Assembly (NCBI RefSeq): GCF_004216755.1
Contig: NZ_SGWZ01000004.1
Location: 148,158 to 212,157 of the forward strand
Reading direction: 5' to 3'
From: Kerstersia gyiorum
GTDB lineage: Bacteria > Pseudomonadota > Gammaproteobacteria > Burkholderiales > Burkholderiaceae_B
Length of the DNA stretch: 64,000 bases
A program made the translations under genes and the position numbers. Shown in pieces: positions 32,339 to 42,032 of this stretch. Position 1 is the first letter of the stretch. Every line of letters begins with the position of its first letter. Under the pieces are notes generated by a model. It was not told the origin of the DNA and made no database searches. It worked only from the letters and a program-made list of their open reading frames with translations.

Positions 32339-34569
32339 GTGCCGTGCCGGAAGAAACAATCAGTGCTGCGCCGGACGTCGCGCAGGCTGGACCTGATGAG
32401 CAGAGCGTACCGGGCGCGCAGCCTGACCTGGGTGCGTGGCTGGACGCGATCCTGAAGGTGGCGGCCCACTACCGTATGGAGTGTTCGGAAGAAACCATCC
32501 GTCTGGCAACGGCCTGGAACCAGGGGCGAACCTTGACCTTGGCTGTACGTCAGATGGCCAAGCAGGCCGGGCTGGTCATGCGCCAGGTTGAGCCGGATAT
32601 TGCGAAGATCACACCATGGCGGCTGCCGATGGTCGTGCAACTGCGTGACGGTCAGGTTGGTGTACTGACGGCAATCAGTACCGAGAACCGCTACAGCATT
32701 CTGTTTAGCGGTGACGCGGGATTGGCCTCCACCCTGGAGCAGGGTGAGCTACAGGTGCAATTGGATAGTCTGGTGGTCTTGCGTCCGGCAAGGGAGGCAC
32801 CGGATGTTCGGGTGGACGAGTACATCAAGCCGGTCGAGAAAAACTGGCTGCGCCAGATCGTGCTGCAGGATTGGCGGCCATACCGTCATCTGATGCTGGC
32901 GTCGCTGGTGATCAATGTGTTGGCGCTTGCAGGTATCTTTTTCTCGCGGCAGGTTTATGACCGTGTCATCCCGGCCCAGTCCTATCCGACCCTGTATGTC
33001 CTGTTCGGTGGCGTGGTGGTGGCCTTGATATTTGCTTTCGTGATGCGCCTGGCGCGCACGCATATTACCGATGTTGTGGGCAAGCGCGCTGATCTCAGGA
33101 TATCCGACCGGGTATTCGGCCATGCGCTGCGAGTACGCAATGCCGCCAGGCCAAAGGCCACAGGCACCTTCATTTCCCAATTGCGGGAGTTGGAACACGT
33201 ACGCGAAATCCTGACGTCCACAACCGTGACGGCTGTCGCGGACCTGCCGTTCTTCCTTCTGTTCTGCGTCATTTTCTGGTTCATCGCGCCACCGTTGATC
33301 TGGCTGCCATTCGTGGTATTCCTGCTGTTGCTGATCCCCAGCCTGCTGGTACAGGGGCGCTTGCGGGACCTGGCCCAATCCAGCATGCGCGAAGCGTCGC
33401 TGCGCAATGCGATGCTGGTGGAATCGGTGCAGGGCATGGAAGACATCAAGGTGCTGCAGGCCGAGCAACGTTTCCAGAACCAATGGAACCACTACAACGC
33501 CGTCAATGCGGAATCCAGCCTGAAATTGCGGGCGCTGACGCAGAAACTGTCAGCCTGGACACAGACGGTACAGGGCGCCGCGTTCGCAATTGTGGTGTTT
33601 GTCGGCGCGCCGCTGGTGATGGATGGCGACCTGACGACTGGCGCGTTGGTGGCGGCGTCCATCCTGTCGTCGCGGATGATCGCACCGCTGGCCGGTCTCA
33701 CACAGATCATGAATCGCTGGCAGCAGGCCAAGGTAGCGATGCAGGGCCTGAATAACGTGATGAGGCTGCCGGTCGACAATCCTGAAAAGGAGAAGCGGAT
33801 ACATCGCGCCTGCCTCAATGGCAATTATGAGATCAACCAGGCCGTCTTGAGCTATGACGGTGAAACGCCGGTGCTGCAGGTCGGCAAGCTGGTGATCCGT
33901 GCGGGCGAACGTATTGCCGTTCTGGGCAGCAATGGCGCTGGCAAGTCCTCGCTGTTGCAGGGGCTGGCAGGGCTGCTTGAGCCGATGACCGGCAGCGTGA
34001 TGCTCGATGGTGCCAACCTGGGTCACCTGGACCCTGCCGATGTACGGCGCGATGTTGGCCTGGTCAGCCAGAATGCCCGTCTGTTCCACGGCACGTTGCG
34101 TGAGAACCTTTTGCTGGGTGCGCCTGGTGCCAGCGACGACGAGCTGGAAGCCGCCCTGCAGGCCACAGGGGCCTGGGCCTTCATCCAGCGTCTGCCGGCT
34201 GGCCTGGATCACGTAGTGCTCGAGGGCGGGCATGGCCTGTCTGGCGGGCAGCGCCAGAGCCTGCTGTTGGCGCGCATGTTGATCCGGCAGCCGCATGTCC
34301 TGTTGCTCGATGAACCCACCGCGTCGCTGGATGAAGCGGCTGAACGTCATCTGATCTCTGTGCTGGCGGGCATGGGGCCGGAACGTACCATGGTGATCGC
34401 CACGCACCGCATGTCGGTGCTGGGGCTGGTGCAGCGCATCATCGTGCTGGCCAACGGCCGGGTGGTCATGGATGGGCACAAGCAGGAAATCCTGGAAAAG
34501 CTGCGCGGCAAACCGGCCGCCACGAGCCCGCGCACGACACGGGCCAGGACGGAAGGAGCGACGGAATGA
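32335..34569 (+). CDS. Type I secretion ABC exporter (LapB/RtxB-like)
   Basis: The 744-aa product has three parts. Residues ~30-155 are a C39-like domain without a convincing catalytic triad. Residues ~180-470 are a six-helix transmembrane domain. The rest is an ATPase with Walker A GSNGAGKSS at about residue 531, signature LSGGQ at about 635, Walker B LLLDEPTAS and switch ATHR. The N-terminal domain suggests an exporter for uncleaved large substrates, fitting the adhesin upstream. Overlaps of 4 bp on both sides put it firmly in the operon. Confidence 0.92.
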   Translation: MSAVPEETISAAPDVAQAGPDEQSVPGAQPDLGAWLDAILKVAAHYRMECSEETIRLATAWNQGRTLTLAVRQMAKQAGLVMRQVEPDIAKITPWRLPMVVQLRDGQVGVLTAISTENRYSILFSGDAGLASTLEQGELQVQLDSLVVLRPAREAPDVRVDEYIKPVEKNWLRQIVLQDWRPYRHLMLASLVINVLALAGIFFSRQVYDRVIPAQSYPTLYVLFGGVVVALIFAFVMRLARTHITDVVGKRADLRISDRVFGHALRVRNAARPKATGTFISQLRELEHVREILTSTTVTAVADLPFFLLFCVIFWFIAPPLIWLPFVVFLLLLIPSLLVQGRLRDLAQSSMREASLRNAMLVESVQGMEDIKVLQAEQRFQNQWNHYNAVNAESSLKLRALTQKLSAWTQTVQGAAFAIVVFVGAPLVMDGDLTTGALVAASILSSRMIAPLAGLTQIMNRWQQAKVAMQGLNNVMRLPVDNPEKEKRIHRACLNGNYEINQAVLSYDGETPVLQVGKLVIRAGERIAVLGSNGAGKSSLLQGLAGLLEPMTGSVMLDGANLGHLDPADVRRDVGLVSQNARLFHGTLRENLLLGAPGASDDELEAALQATGAWAFIQRLPAGLDHVVLEGGHGLSGGQRQSLLLARMLIRQPHVLLLDEPTASLDEAAERHLISVLAGMGPERTMVIATHRMSVLGLVQRIIVLANGRVVMDGHKQEILEKLRGKPAATSPRTTRARTEGATE

Positions 34570-35804
34570 GCGTGTCCAGGAAAGATAATGAGCGCGACCT
34601 GACAGCCGTGCTGCTGACTCAGTCGCACAACCATGACAGCAATGACCACGATGCGTTCGATGAGTCCAGGGCAAGCCGTTCCTACCGAGTGGTCTGGATC
34701 ATCCTGATCATGCTGGCGGCCTTTTTCACCTGGGCCTGGCTGTTCACGATAGATGAAGTTTCCAGCGGCAGCGGCAAGGTAATCCCGACTTCGCGCGAAC
34801 AGGTCATCCAGTCGCTGGAAGGCGGGATTCTCACTGAACTGCTGGTGTCTGAAGGAGACATTGTCGAGAAAGGGCAGGTGCTGGCGCAGCTGGACCCGAC
34901 CCGCAGTGAATCCAATGTGGAGGAAACCGCAGCGCGCTACCGTGCTGCATTGGCGAGCTCCGTGCGCCTGCAGGCCGAAGTGAGCGGACGCAGCAAACTT
35001 GATTTTCCCGAGGAACTCAAGCCTTATCCCGCCCTGATCGCGGCGGAGACGGCCTTGTTCGAGTCACGCCGCAAGGGCTTGCAGGAATCGTTGTCGGGCC
35101 TGAATCGGTCGTTGGCGCTGGTAAACCAGGAACTGAACATCACGCAGTCGCTGCTGAAGACTGGTGCTGCCAGCAACGTGGAACTGATCCGGCTGCAGCG
35201 CCAACGTTCCGAGCTGGAGCTGAAAATCACCGAAATGCGGGCGGATTACATGGTCAAGGCGCGCGAGGAACTGTCCCGGGCCAACGCGGAAGTGCAATCG
35301 CTGCAGTCTGTGGTGCGGGGCCGGGCCGATACCTTGACGCGCCTGACGCATCGTTCGCCGGTGCGAGGCGTGGTGAAGGACCTGGCCATTACGACCATGG
35401 GAGGCGTGGTGCCGCCCAACGGCAACCTGATGGCAATCGTGCCACTGGATGAAAAGTTGCTGATAGAAGCGCGTATTTCGCCGCGTGATATTGCGTTTAT
35501 CCATCCTGGGCAGCGGGCCCTGGTCAAGATCACGGCCTATGACTATTCGATCTACGGCGGGTTGGAGGGGGTGGTGGCGACCATTGCTCCGGACACCATG
35601 CGTGATGAGGTCAAGCAGGACGTTTTCTATTACCGGGTCTATATCCGGACGGATTCCGATGCGCTCGTCAATGAAGCCGGGCAGCGCTTTCCCATTGTGC
35701 CGGGGATGATCGCCACGGTCGATATCAAGACTGGCAGCAAGACGATCTGGGATTACCTGGTCAAGCCAGTGAACAAGGTCAGGGAAGCCATGCGGGAACG
35801 CTGA
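34566..35804 (+). CDS. HlyD/LapC-type membrane fusion protein
   Basis: The 412-aa product has a cytoplasmic N-terminus of about 38 residues (rich in His/Asp/Asn), one transmembrane helix (about 40-60), a barrel-sandwich lipoyl-like half-motif (VIQSLEGGILTELLVSEGD), a coiled-coil hairpin (about 110-260), and a C-terminal beta-barrel. It bridges the ABC exporter and the TolC-like channel. It overlaps the ABC gene by 4 bp. Confidence 0.92.
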   Translation: MSVSRKDNERDLTAVLLTQSHNHDSNDHDAFDESRASRSYRVVWIILIMLAAFFTWAWLFTIDEVSSGSGKVIPTSREQVIQSLEGGILTELLVSEGDIVEKGQVLAQLDPTRSESNVEETAARYRAALASSVRLQAEVSGRSKLDFPEELKPYPALIAAETALFESRRKGLQESLSGLNRSLALVNQELNITQSLLKTGAASNVELIRLQRQRSELELKITEMRADYMVKAREELSRANAEVQSLQSVVRGRADTLTRLTHRSPVRGVVKDLAITTMGGVVPPNGNLMAIVPLDEKLLIEARISPRDIAFIHPGQRALVKITAYDYSIYGGLEGVVATIAPDTMRDEVKQDVFYYRVYIRTDSDALVNEAGQRFPIVPGMIATVDIKTGSKTIWDYLVKPVNKVREAMRER

Positions 35805-35875
35805 CGGTTGCGTCCGTCGTTCGCATGGGGGAGGCGCTGGGCGCCAGCCGATCAAGTGATGAAACAGGAAAAAAG

Positions 35876-38800
35876 ATGTCGATAGAAACCTTGTTGGCGG
35901 CAGCTCGGCCGCGCTTGTCCAATCTGCTGGCCACGCTGCCGGCCCGGCCCGGCCCTTCGGCGATGCCAGCATGCGTGCTGTTTTTCAGTGTCTGCAATGG
36001 TCAGGAACGTGCCACCGTGCATACCGCTACGGGAGCCGACGTGGCGCAGGCCTGGGAGGCTGGCGCGGCCTGGCTGGCTGAGTGGGAGCCACAGCAAGTC
36101 CTGCCGTCGGTGTGGTTGCGCGTCGATGCCGTGCATGAGGTGGAACAATTGAGCTGGCTTCAGTTGAAGCAGGTGCTGGGTCTGACCAAGCGCAATTATT
36201 TCCGTTATGGCTTGGCCTGGTCCGCCGATTTTTCCCAGGCGCTGCTGGAACAGGAACTGGCGGGCAATGCCATTCTGTATGACGGCACCCATGGCGTGGC
36301 AACGCCCAATGCCAGGAATCTGGCTCATTATTCCCGGCGGCGGTTCGGCCAGCCGCTGAATTGGCCGGACAATGATACTACCGTTATCTGGCGCTTCAAG
36401 ACGCTGGCGGTGTTCACCGATGGCGCGCAGACACATGAAATCGAAAAAAATGGTCGCAACAGCGGCTATCGAGTCGTGGAGGATTGGGGGCCGGCGCGCG
36501 TGTCGCAGACCGTTGCTGCGGCGTCGCAGTATCTGGCCGAGCAGGTGCAGGGTAGCGGGCAGTATCACTACGGCTGGTTCCCGTGTTTTGACCGGGCGAT
36601 TCCTACCTATAACGCGTTGCGGCATGCCAGTTCTACCTATGCCTTGCTGGAAGGCTGGGAGATCACGCAGGATGCGGCCCAATTCCAGGCGATAGAACGG
36701 GCGCTGGCCTACCTGACGCAGACCCTGATAAAACCCGTCAGGTTGCCAGGCGGCAAGCGGGCGGCATTTCTGGTGGACCAGGGCAATGAAATCAAGCTGG
36801 GTGGCAATGCGGTGTGCCTGCTGGCACTGGCCAAGTACACGGAACTGAGCGGGGACGGGCGCTATCTGCCGCTGCTCGATCAGCTGGCGACCGGCATATT
36901 GCATATGCAGCACCCGGATACGGGGGCATTCTCGCACGTGCTGAACTATCCAGAGTTGTCGCTCAAGGCAGAGCATCGCATTATTTATTATGACGGCGAG
37001 GCGGCCTTCGGCTTGATGCGTTTGTATGGGTTGACCCAGGACGCGCGCTGGTTGCAGGCCGTAGAACGGGCTTTTGAGCATTTCATTGCCGCACGCCACT
37101 GGCAGGCGCACGATCACTGGCTGAGCTATTGCGTCAATGAATTGACGCGCTATCGGCCGGATCCGCGCTATTACCAGTTTGGCCTGGACAATGTCCGCGA
37201 TTACCTGGGGTTCGTGCGGGACCGCATCACGACATTTCCTACCTTGCTGGAATTGATGATGGCTGCGCAGGCGATGATAGAACGCATCCAGGCTGACGAG
37301 CAGATGCGCGGCTTGTTGGAAGGCTTTCCGTTGTCGGAGTTCTATGAAGCGCTCGAAGCTCGGGCCAGGCATCTGCTCAACGGTTTCTTCTGGCCCGAAT
37401 TGGCAATGTTCTTCCGCAATCCGGAGCGCATACTCAATGGATTTTTCATTCGGCACCATAGCTTTCGCGTGCGTATCGACGACGTAGAACACTATCTGTC
37501 AGGCTACGTTGCTTATCTGAGATACCGACAGCGCCATGCCGCGCCCGTACCGATGCCGGGCAGGCAGGCGGAACAAGCTGCCACGCAGGAGAAGAGCGTG
37601 GCCCAGCCGGCAGCCGAGCACGGTGATTCACCTTATTTCAACGGCCTGCCCGTCATTGGCGTGTTGAGCTATCCGGCTCGCCCCGATGGCTTCCGGGAGG
37701 TACAGGCACTGGCGCGCGCGGCCTGGAAGAAGAAGGCTGCCGTGTTCTATTTGTCATATCGTGATCAGGCGCTGGTCGACGGTGAGGCGACCGGTTTCGT
37801 GTTTGATGGCGGCGGCTGGCGTCGCCAGCGTCGCACCTTGCCGGCCGTGATCGACAATGCGCCGCCCAATACGCGCAGGCAGATGGCGCTGGCGGAGCAA
37901 TTGGCTCAACACAGCAAGTTGCTGTGCCATCGCCTGGGTGGCAAGGGAGTGACGCTGGATCTACTTGCCAGGCATAAGCAGGCAAGCAAGTTGTTGATTC
38001 CGTCGGCGCCATTGGCGCTGGAGGCCTTGCAGGACATGCTGAGGCAGTTTGGTGCCGTTGTCGTCAAGCCCTATCGCTCGAACCGGGGACGAAATGTCTT
38101 CCGCCTGAGCGTGCACGACGCGGGAGCTTACCTGCTGGAAGAGGATCAGGGCCGCCAGTTGCTGGATGACGCGGGCCTTGCGGCATTCTGCGCTGGCAAG
38201 GCGGCAGCGCTCTGGATGGTGCAGCGCTATATAGATAGTCGATCGGCAGAGGGCAAGCCCTTCGATATCCGGGTGCCGATTTTCCGCGCCAAGCAAGGGG
38301 CCTGGAAGGTGGCGCGCAAGTATGTGCGCATTGGCGCAGGTAATCTCACGTCGAATTTGGCAACGGGCGGCGTGGCGGCGGATGCCGATGAGTTTCTGGC
38401 GCAACACTACGGCAAGGCGGCCGGCTCGAGTATTGCACGGCGCCTTTCGCTGGCAGCCCGGCGCATCGCCGATGCCTTGCAGGAACACTATGACTTTTCC
38501 ATAGATGCCTTGGGTTGTGATTTCGGTGTCCAGGATGGGGAAATCTTCCTGTTTGAAGTCAACAGCTACCCGGGTATGAAAGGCTGCCTGGACACGGCGG
38601 TTGCGGCAAAAACGGACTACTACATACACCAGCTTGAACTGCTCGGCCTGGCCGGGCAGCCGGTGCCGGAGATCCGGATTGCCGCGGCCACTCCCGAAAA
38701 CCAGGCCTTGCTGCAGAAGGTGATGGCGGGTGGGCAGAATGATTTTTCTGCGTCGCCCTATCTGCGCAAGGGCATCGGCAATCCGGTTTACCGGATGCTG

Positions 38801-41077
38801 GGCTCCGAAGCCAGAAAGCATGGCTGCAGCGTCCGGCTGCGTAATAACACCTGCCTGGAAGTCCGCGACGCTGCCGGCTGGGTCGCCGTGTTTTCTCCCA
38901 ATTCTCCGGATTTGTCGCTGGCGACACGGAGAATTGCGAATAACAAGGTATTGAGCAAGTTGTTTCTTCAGCGTGCGGGCATTGCCGTGCCGTCAGGGCG
39001 AGCATTCGCCAGTTTTGAGCAGGCGCTCGAGGCATTTCGCACCCGCCGGTGCCCGCAGGTGGTCAAGCCCAGGGTCGGGAGCGGCGGCAAGGGCGTGACG
39101 GCAGGCATTGACGATGAAGCCCTGTTCGCGCAGGCCTGGCAGCGGGCTCAGCGCTTGTCGGCCGAAGTCATCGTTGAGGATTTCGTCGAAGGTGACGAAG
39201 TACGAGTGTTTGTCCTGGATGGCAAGGTGACGGCAGCAGTGTGCCGGGTGCCGGCCTATGTGGTGGGTGACGGGCAGCATTCCGTGGCCGAACTGGTGAC
39301 ACGCAAGAATGAAGACCGTGCAAGAAATCCATTGCTGCGGCGTTATCCCATCAGCAATTTCGATTATCTGCAGCAAGTGCTGAAGAAGGATCAGACGTTT
39401 ATCCCGGGCAGGGGCGAGTATGTGCGGCTGGCTCAGGTCTCGAACGTGACGCTGGGAGGAGAAAGCGTCGGCGTGCTGAAGTTCCTGCATCCGTCCATCA
39501 GGAAAATGGCCGAGCGCGTGTGGCAGGCCGTGCCGCATGCAACCCAGCTTGGCCTTGACATCATGGCGCGGGATTTCCAGGCGCCGGCCCAAGGCAACGC
39601 CTATGTCATCGAATTCAATGCAGACCCTGCAGTCGCTACGCCGGCATTTGCCGCCTATGGCGAGGCTGCGCCTCAATTGCCTGGCAGGTTGATGGAGTAT
39701 GTCCTGGCACGGCGGAAAGCCTCCGGCCAGAAGGCGCCGGCGCCTGTTCTGGCACCAGCGCCGGCCTACGTGCTTCCTTGCGCCGGGCGGTCGTTTGCAA
39801 GTAATAGCTTGCTGATACAAATGCGTTTGCTGCGTCAGGCAGCCTATGCCAGGAATCTGGATGTCTTTGCTGTGGATAGGGCCTTGACCATCCTGGACGA
39901 TGGACAGGCGCGGGTTGCCTTTTTGCAGGGCATGTGCGGGCTGACACGCCTGGCCACGCCGCAGGCGACGACGAATAAGCAGTGGACCAAACAACTGCTT
40001 GAGGAAGCCGGTGTCAGGACGCCGGCCGGCCGCAGTTTCGCGCTGGACCAGCAGGAAGAAGCCTGGGCCTATGTGGCTGCGCAGGGGGGGACTTTCGTTT
40101 TGAAACCGCTGGCTGGCTCTGGCGGCGCGGGCGTGACGACTGATGTGCGAGAGCGGGAGCATTTCGATGCCGCCTGGCAGATCATCGCGCAGCTCAATGC
40201 CAGGACGGTGATCTGCGAAGAACAGATTCCCGGCAAGGACTATCGCTTGATCGTGATCGGTGATGGCTTGTGCGCTGTCACGCAGCGTGTACCTGCCTAT
40301 GTGGTGGGCGATGGCAGGCACGACATCAGCGGCCTGATTGCCGTGAAAAACCGGCAGCGGGCTGCCAATCCTTATCTGGGGTCCAAACCGATCGAACTGA
40401 CCGGGATGATGTTGCGCAATCTGGCGCTGGCCGGATTGACGCCCGCCAGCGTGCTGCCTGAAGGGCAACACCTGCAACTGCATGCGGTGGCGAATATAGG
40501 TTCCGGTGGTGAAAGCCATGATGTGACTGAACACGTGCATCCCGAGTGGGCGTCAGTGGCGGTGCAGGCGCGCAGGGCGCTCTACGATGCCGTGCATGTG
40601 GGGCTGGATTTGCTGGCCGAGGATATTTCATTACCGCCTTCGGCCCAGAAGTGGGCGGTGATTGAAGTCAACAGCAATCCGGAATTCGGCTTGCAGCATT
40701 TTGTGCAGCATGGACAGGCGCGGGACGTCGCCGGCATGTTGATTGATCATGTTTTTCCTGGGGCGGGCAGGGCCCGCGCTGTGACGAAAAGAATGACCTT
40801 GACAGGCGCCGTGCAGGACGTGGGTCTGCGTCGCTGGATCTGGGGGCAGGCGCATTTGCACGGCGTGTCTGGCTGGGTGCGAAATGGCGCTGACGGCGCG
40901 GTGGAGGCGCTGTTCCATGGGGCGCCGCGTGCCGTTGCCCAATTGATGGACAAGTGCCGCGATAACGCTCCCAGGGCCAGGGTGGCCAACTGCGTGGTGG
41001 AAGATTGCGCCGCGCCTGGGGCTGATGCGCAAGGGCGCTTTGTGATTGCAGCCACAGTGGCGGAGGCGCTGGGCTGA
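35876..41077 (+). CDS. Multidomain toroid / triple ATP-grasp / acylphosphatase protein
   Basis: This is a 1,733-aa fusion. Residues ~90-560 look like an alpha/alpha toroid (repeated helix pairs, aromatic-rich YHYGWFPCFDRAIPTYN). Residues ~590-920 form an ATP-grasp resembling YheC/YheD: VVKPYRSNRGRN near 728, metal-site EVNSYPG near 894. Residues ~960-1300 and ~1325-1630 are two ATP-grasps of cyanophycin-synthetase/GshAB type with glycine-rich VVKPRVGSGGKGVT (~1062) and VLKPLAGSGGAGVT (~1407), RVPAYVVGDG in both, and EFNADP or EVNSNPE (~1244, ~1595). Residues ~1638-1733 are an acylphosphatase with VQDVGLRRW and GWVRN, keeping the catalytic Arg and Asn. ATP-grasps form amide bonds through acyl phosphates. 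No signal peptide is seen, so it is cytosolic. The start follows AGGAAAA. Substrate unknown; amino-acid ligation to Asp carboxylates is my inference. Confidence 0.85.
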   Translation: MSIETLLAAARPRLSNLLATLPARPGPSAMPACVLFFSVCNGQERATVHTATGADVAQAWEAGAAWLAEWEPQQVLPSVWLRVDAVHEVEQLSWLQLKQVLGLTKRNYFRYGLAWSADFSQALLEQELAGNAILYDGTHGVATPNARNLAHYSRRRFGQPLNWPDNDTTVIWRFKTLAVFTDGAQTHEIEKNGRNSGYRVVEDWGPARVSQTVAAASQYLAEQVQGSGQYHYGWFPCFDRAIPTYNALRHASSTYALLEGWEITQDAAQFQAIERALAYLTQTLIKPVRLPGGKRAAFLVDQGNEIKLGGNAVCLLALAKYTELSGDGRYLPLLDQLATGILHMQHPDTGAFSHVLNYPELSLKAEHRIIYYDGEAAFGLMRLYGLTQDARWLQAVERAFEHFIAARHWQAHDHWLSYCVNELTRYRPDPRYYQFGLDNVRDYLGFVRDRITTFPTLLELMMAAQAMIERIQADEQMRGLLEGFPLSEFYEALEARARHLLNGFFWPELAMFFRNPERILNGFFIRHHSFRVRIDDVEHYLSGYVAYLRYRQRHAAPVPMPGRQAEQAATQEKSVAQPAAEHGDSPYFNGLPVIGVLSYPARPDGFREVQALARAAWKKKAAVFYLSYRDQALVDGEATGFVFDGGGWRRQRRTLPAVIDNAPPNTRRQMALAEQLAQHSKLLCHRLGGKGVTLDLLARHKQASKLLIPSAPLALEALQDMLRQFGAVVVKPYRSNRGRNVFRLSVHDAGAYLLEEDQGRQLLDDAGLAAFCAGKAAALWMVQRYIDSRSAEGKPFDIRVPIFRAKQGAWKVARKYVRIGAGNLTSNLATGGVAADADEFLAQHYGKAAGSSIARRLSLAARRIADALQEHYDFSIDALGCDFGVQDGEIFLFEVNSYPGMKGCLDTAVAAKTDYYIHQLELLGLAGQPVPEIRIAAATPENQALLQKVMAGGQNDFSASPYLRKGIGNPVYRMLGSEARKHGCSVRLRNNTCLEVRDAAGWVAVFSPNSPDLSLATRRIANNKVLSKLFLQRAGIAVPSGRAFASFEQALEAFRTRRCPQVVKPRVGSGGKGVTAGIDDEALFAQAWQRAQRLSAEVIVEDFVEGDEVRVFVLDGKVTAAVCRVPAYVVGDGQHSVAELVTRKNEDRARNPLLRRYPISNFDYLQQVLKKDQTFIPGRGEYVRLAQVSNVTLGGESVGVLKFLHPSIRKMAERVWQAVPHATQLGLDIMARDFQAPAQGNAYVIEFNADPAVATPAFAAYGEAAPQLPGRLMEYVLARRKASGQKAPAPVLAPAPAYVLPCAGRSFASNSLLIQMRLLRQAAYARNLDVFAVDRALTILDDGQARVAFLQGMCGLTRLATPQATTNKQWTKQLLEEAGVRTPAGRSFALDQQEEAWAYVAAQGGTFVLKPLAGSGGAGVTTDVREREHFDAAWQIIAQLNARTVICEEQIPGKDYRLIVIGDGLCAVTQRVPAYVVGDGRHDISGLIAVKNRQRAANPYLGSKPIELTGMMLRNLALAGLTPASVLPEGQHLQLHAVANIGSGGESHDVTEHVHPEWASVAVQARRALYDAVHVGLDLLAEDISLPPSAQKWAVIEVNSNPEFGLQHFVQHGQARDVAGMLIDHVFPGAGRARAVTKRMTLTGAVQDVGLRRWIWGQAHLHGVSGWVRNGADGAVEALFHGAPRAVAQLMDKCRDNAPRARVANCVVEDCAAPGADAQGRFVIAATVAEALG

Positions 41078-41078
41078 C

Positions 41079-42032
41079 ATGCGGCGAATGTTGAACTTAA
41101 TGTGGCGGGCGTTGCAGGGTGGCCTGCTACTGGCCGCTCTGGCGCATCCGGCGCGGGCGGAGGATGGCGGCTGCCGGCCATTGCTGTTCAAGGCCCAGGC
41201 GCAATTGCCGCATAGCGTTACGCGTGGGGATTTCAAGGTCTGGTATGCCACGCAAGGGGAACACGCCCTGGCTCGCCAGGAGGATACGGATGGCAATGGC
41301 GTGCCGGATAGGGTGGACGACTTGCTGACTCAACTGGAGGCGGCCAATCGTTTCTATTCCGAGGTGCTGGCGCTGACGCCGCCCCTGGCGCAGCCGCGCT
41401 ACGCGCGCGCCGAAGTGATCAACGTCTATGTGCTGGCCATGCAGCGAGGCAATGGCCTGGCATTTCACGAGGTCGTACAGGAGCGGCCAGCACGGCGTGC
41501 CGCTGCAGGCCCTTGTGGATTGCGCATGTACGTGAATCGTTCGCTGTCGCCCAGCCATAACCTGACGCCAGCGCATGAGCTTTTCCATCTTTACCAGTAC
41601 GGCTATGCCATGTTCAAGCGGGCGTGGTACCTGGAAGGTATGGCCAGGCTGGCAGAAACGGCTTTTGCGGGCCCGGCCAGGCTGCAGCGTCATGTGGCTG
41701 GGGCAACCGGACAGCCACGTTGCGAGGATGTTTGGCAGGAATCCTATTCGGCGGTGAGGTTCTGGTGGGGCCTGGGCGCCGACGATGGCAGTGACGACGT
41801 TCCCATTCCGGCCGAATTGCGGGCCTTGCGCTATCACGATGGCTCGGCCGTCTTCGGGGTAGAGCGTTTTCAGCGGGGCAACATTGTGAAGCCCGTGCTG
41901 GAGCAGCTGAGGCAGCGCAGCGAGGTGCTTGCCGGACAACATGGGCTGGCGCCTTACCGCTGGCCGTCGCGCATGCAGGCCAATGCCTTGTTTGACCCCG
42001 AAATCTGTGGTGCCGTCGAGGATGCATTATGA
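41079..42032 (+). CDS. Exported HExxH metalloprotease-like protein
   Basis: This 317-aa protein has a signal peptide cleaved near ARA (residue 27). The calcium-binding-like segment DTDGNGVPDRVDDL at about 69 is typical of a group of bacterial putative metalloproteases seen in Myxococcus and others. The zinc motif is H166-E-L-F-H170, with a third-ligand candidate Glu in WYLEGMARLAE about 20 residues on. It is one base after the ATP-grasp gene and overlaps the Mur ligase gene by 4 bp. A role in periplasmic processing of the secreted protein or a peptide polymer is likely but not proven. Confidence 0.75.
   Translation: MRRMLNLMWRALQGGLLLAALAHPARAEDGGCRPLLFKAQAQLPHSVTRGDFKVWYATQGEHALARQEDTDGNGVPDRVDDLLTQLEAANRFYSEVLALTPPLAQPRYARAEVINVYVLAMQRGNGLAFHEVVQERPARRAAAGPCGLRMYVNRSLSPSHNLTPAHELFHLYQYGYAMFKRAWYLEGMARLAETAFAGPARLQRHVAGATGQPRCEDVWQESYSAVRFWWGLGADDGSDDVPIPAELRALRYHDGSAVFGVERFQRGNIVKPVLEQLRQRSEVLAGQHGLAPYRWPSRMQANALFDPEICGAVEDAL

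Noticed and set aside
32335..32800. Active C39 peptidase domain in the ABC exporter
   Set aside because: The Cys near the start is not in the usual motif and no convincing His/Asp partners follow. It is better described as a C39-like non-catalytic domain.
35852..37492. 546-codon frame antisense to the toroid region
   Set aside because: A GC-rich shadow frame. The sense frame continues for 1,733 codons with clear ATP-grasp motifs.
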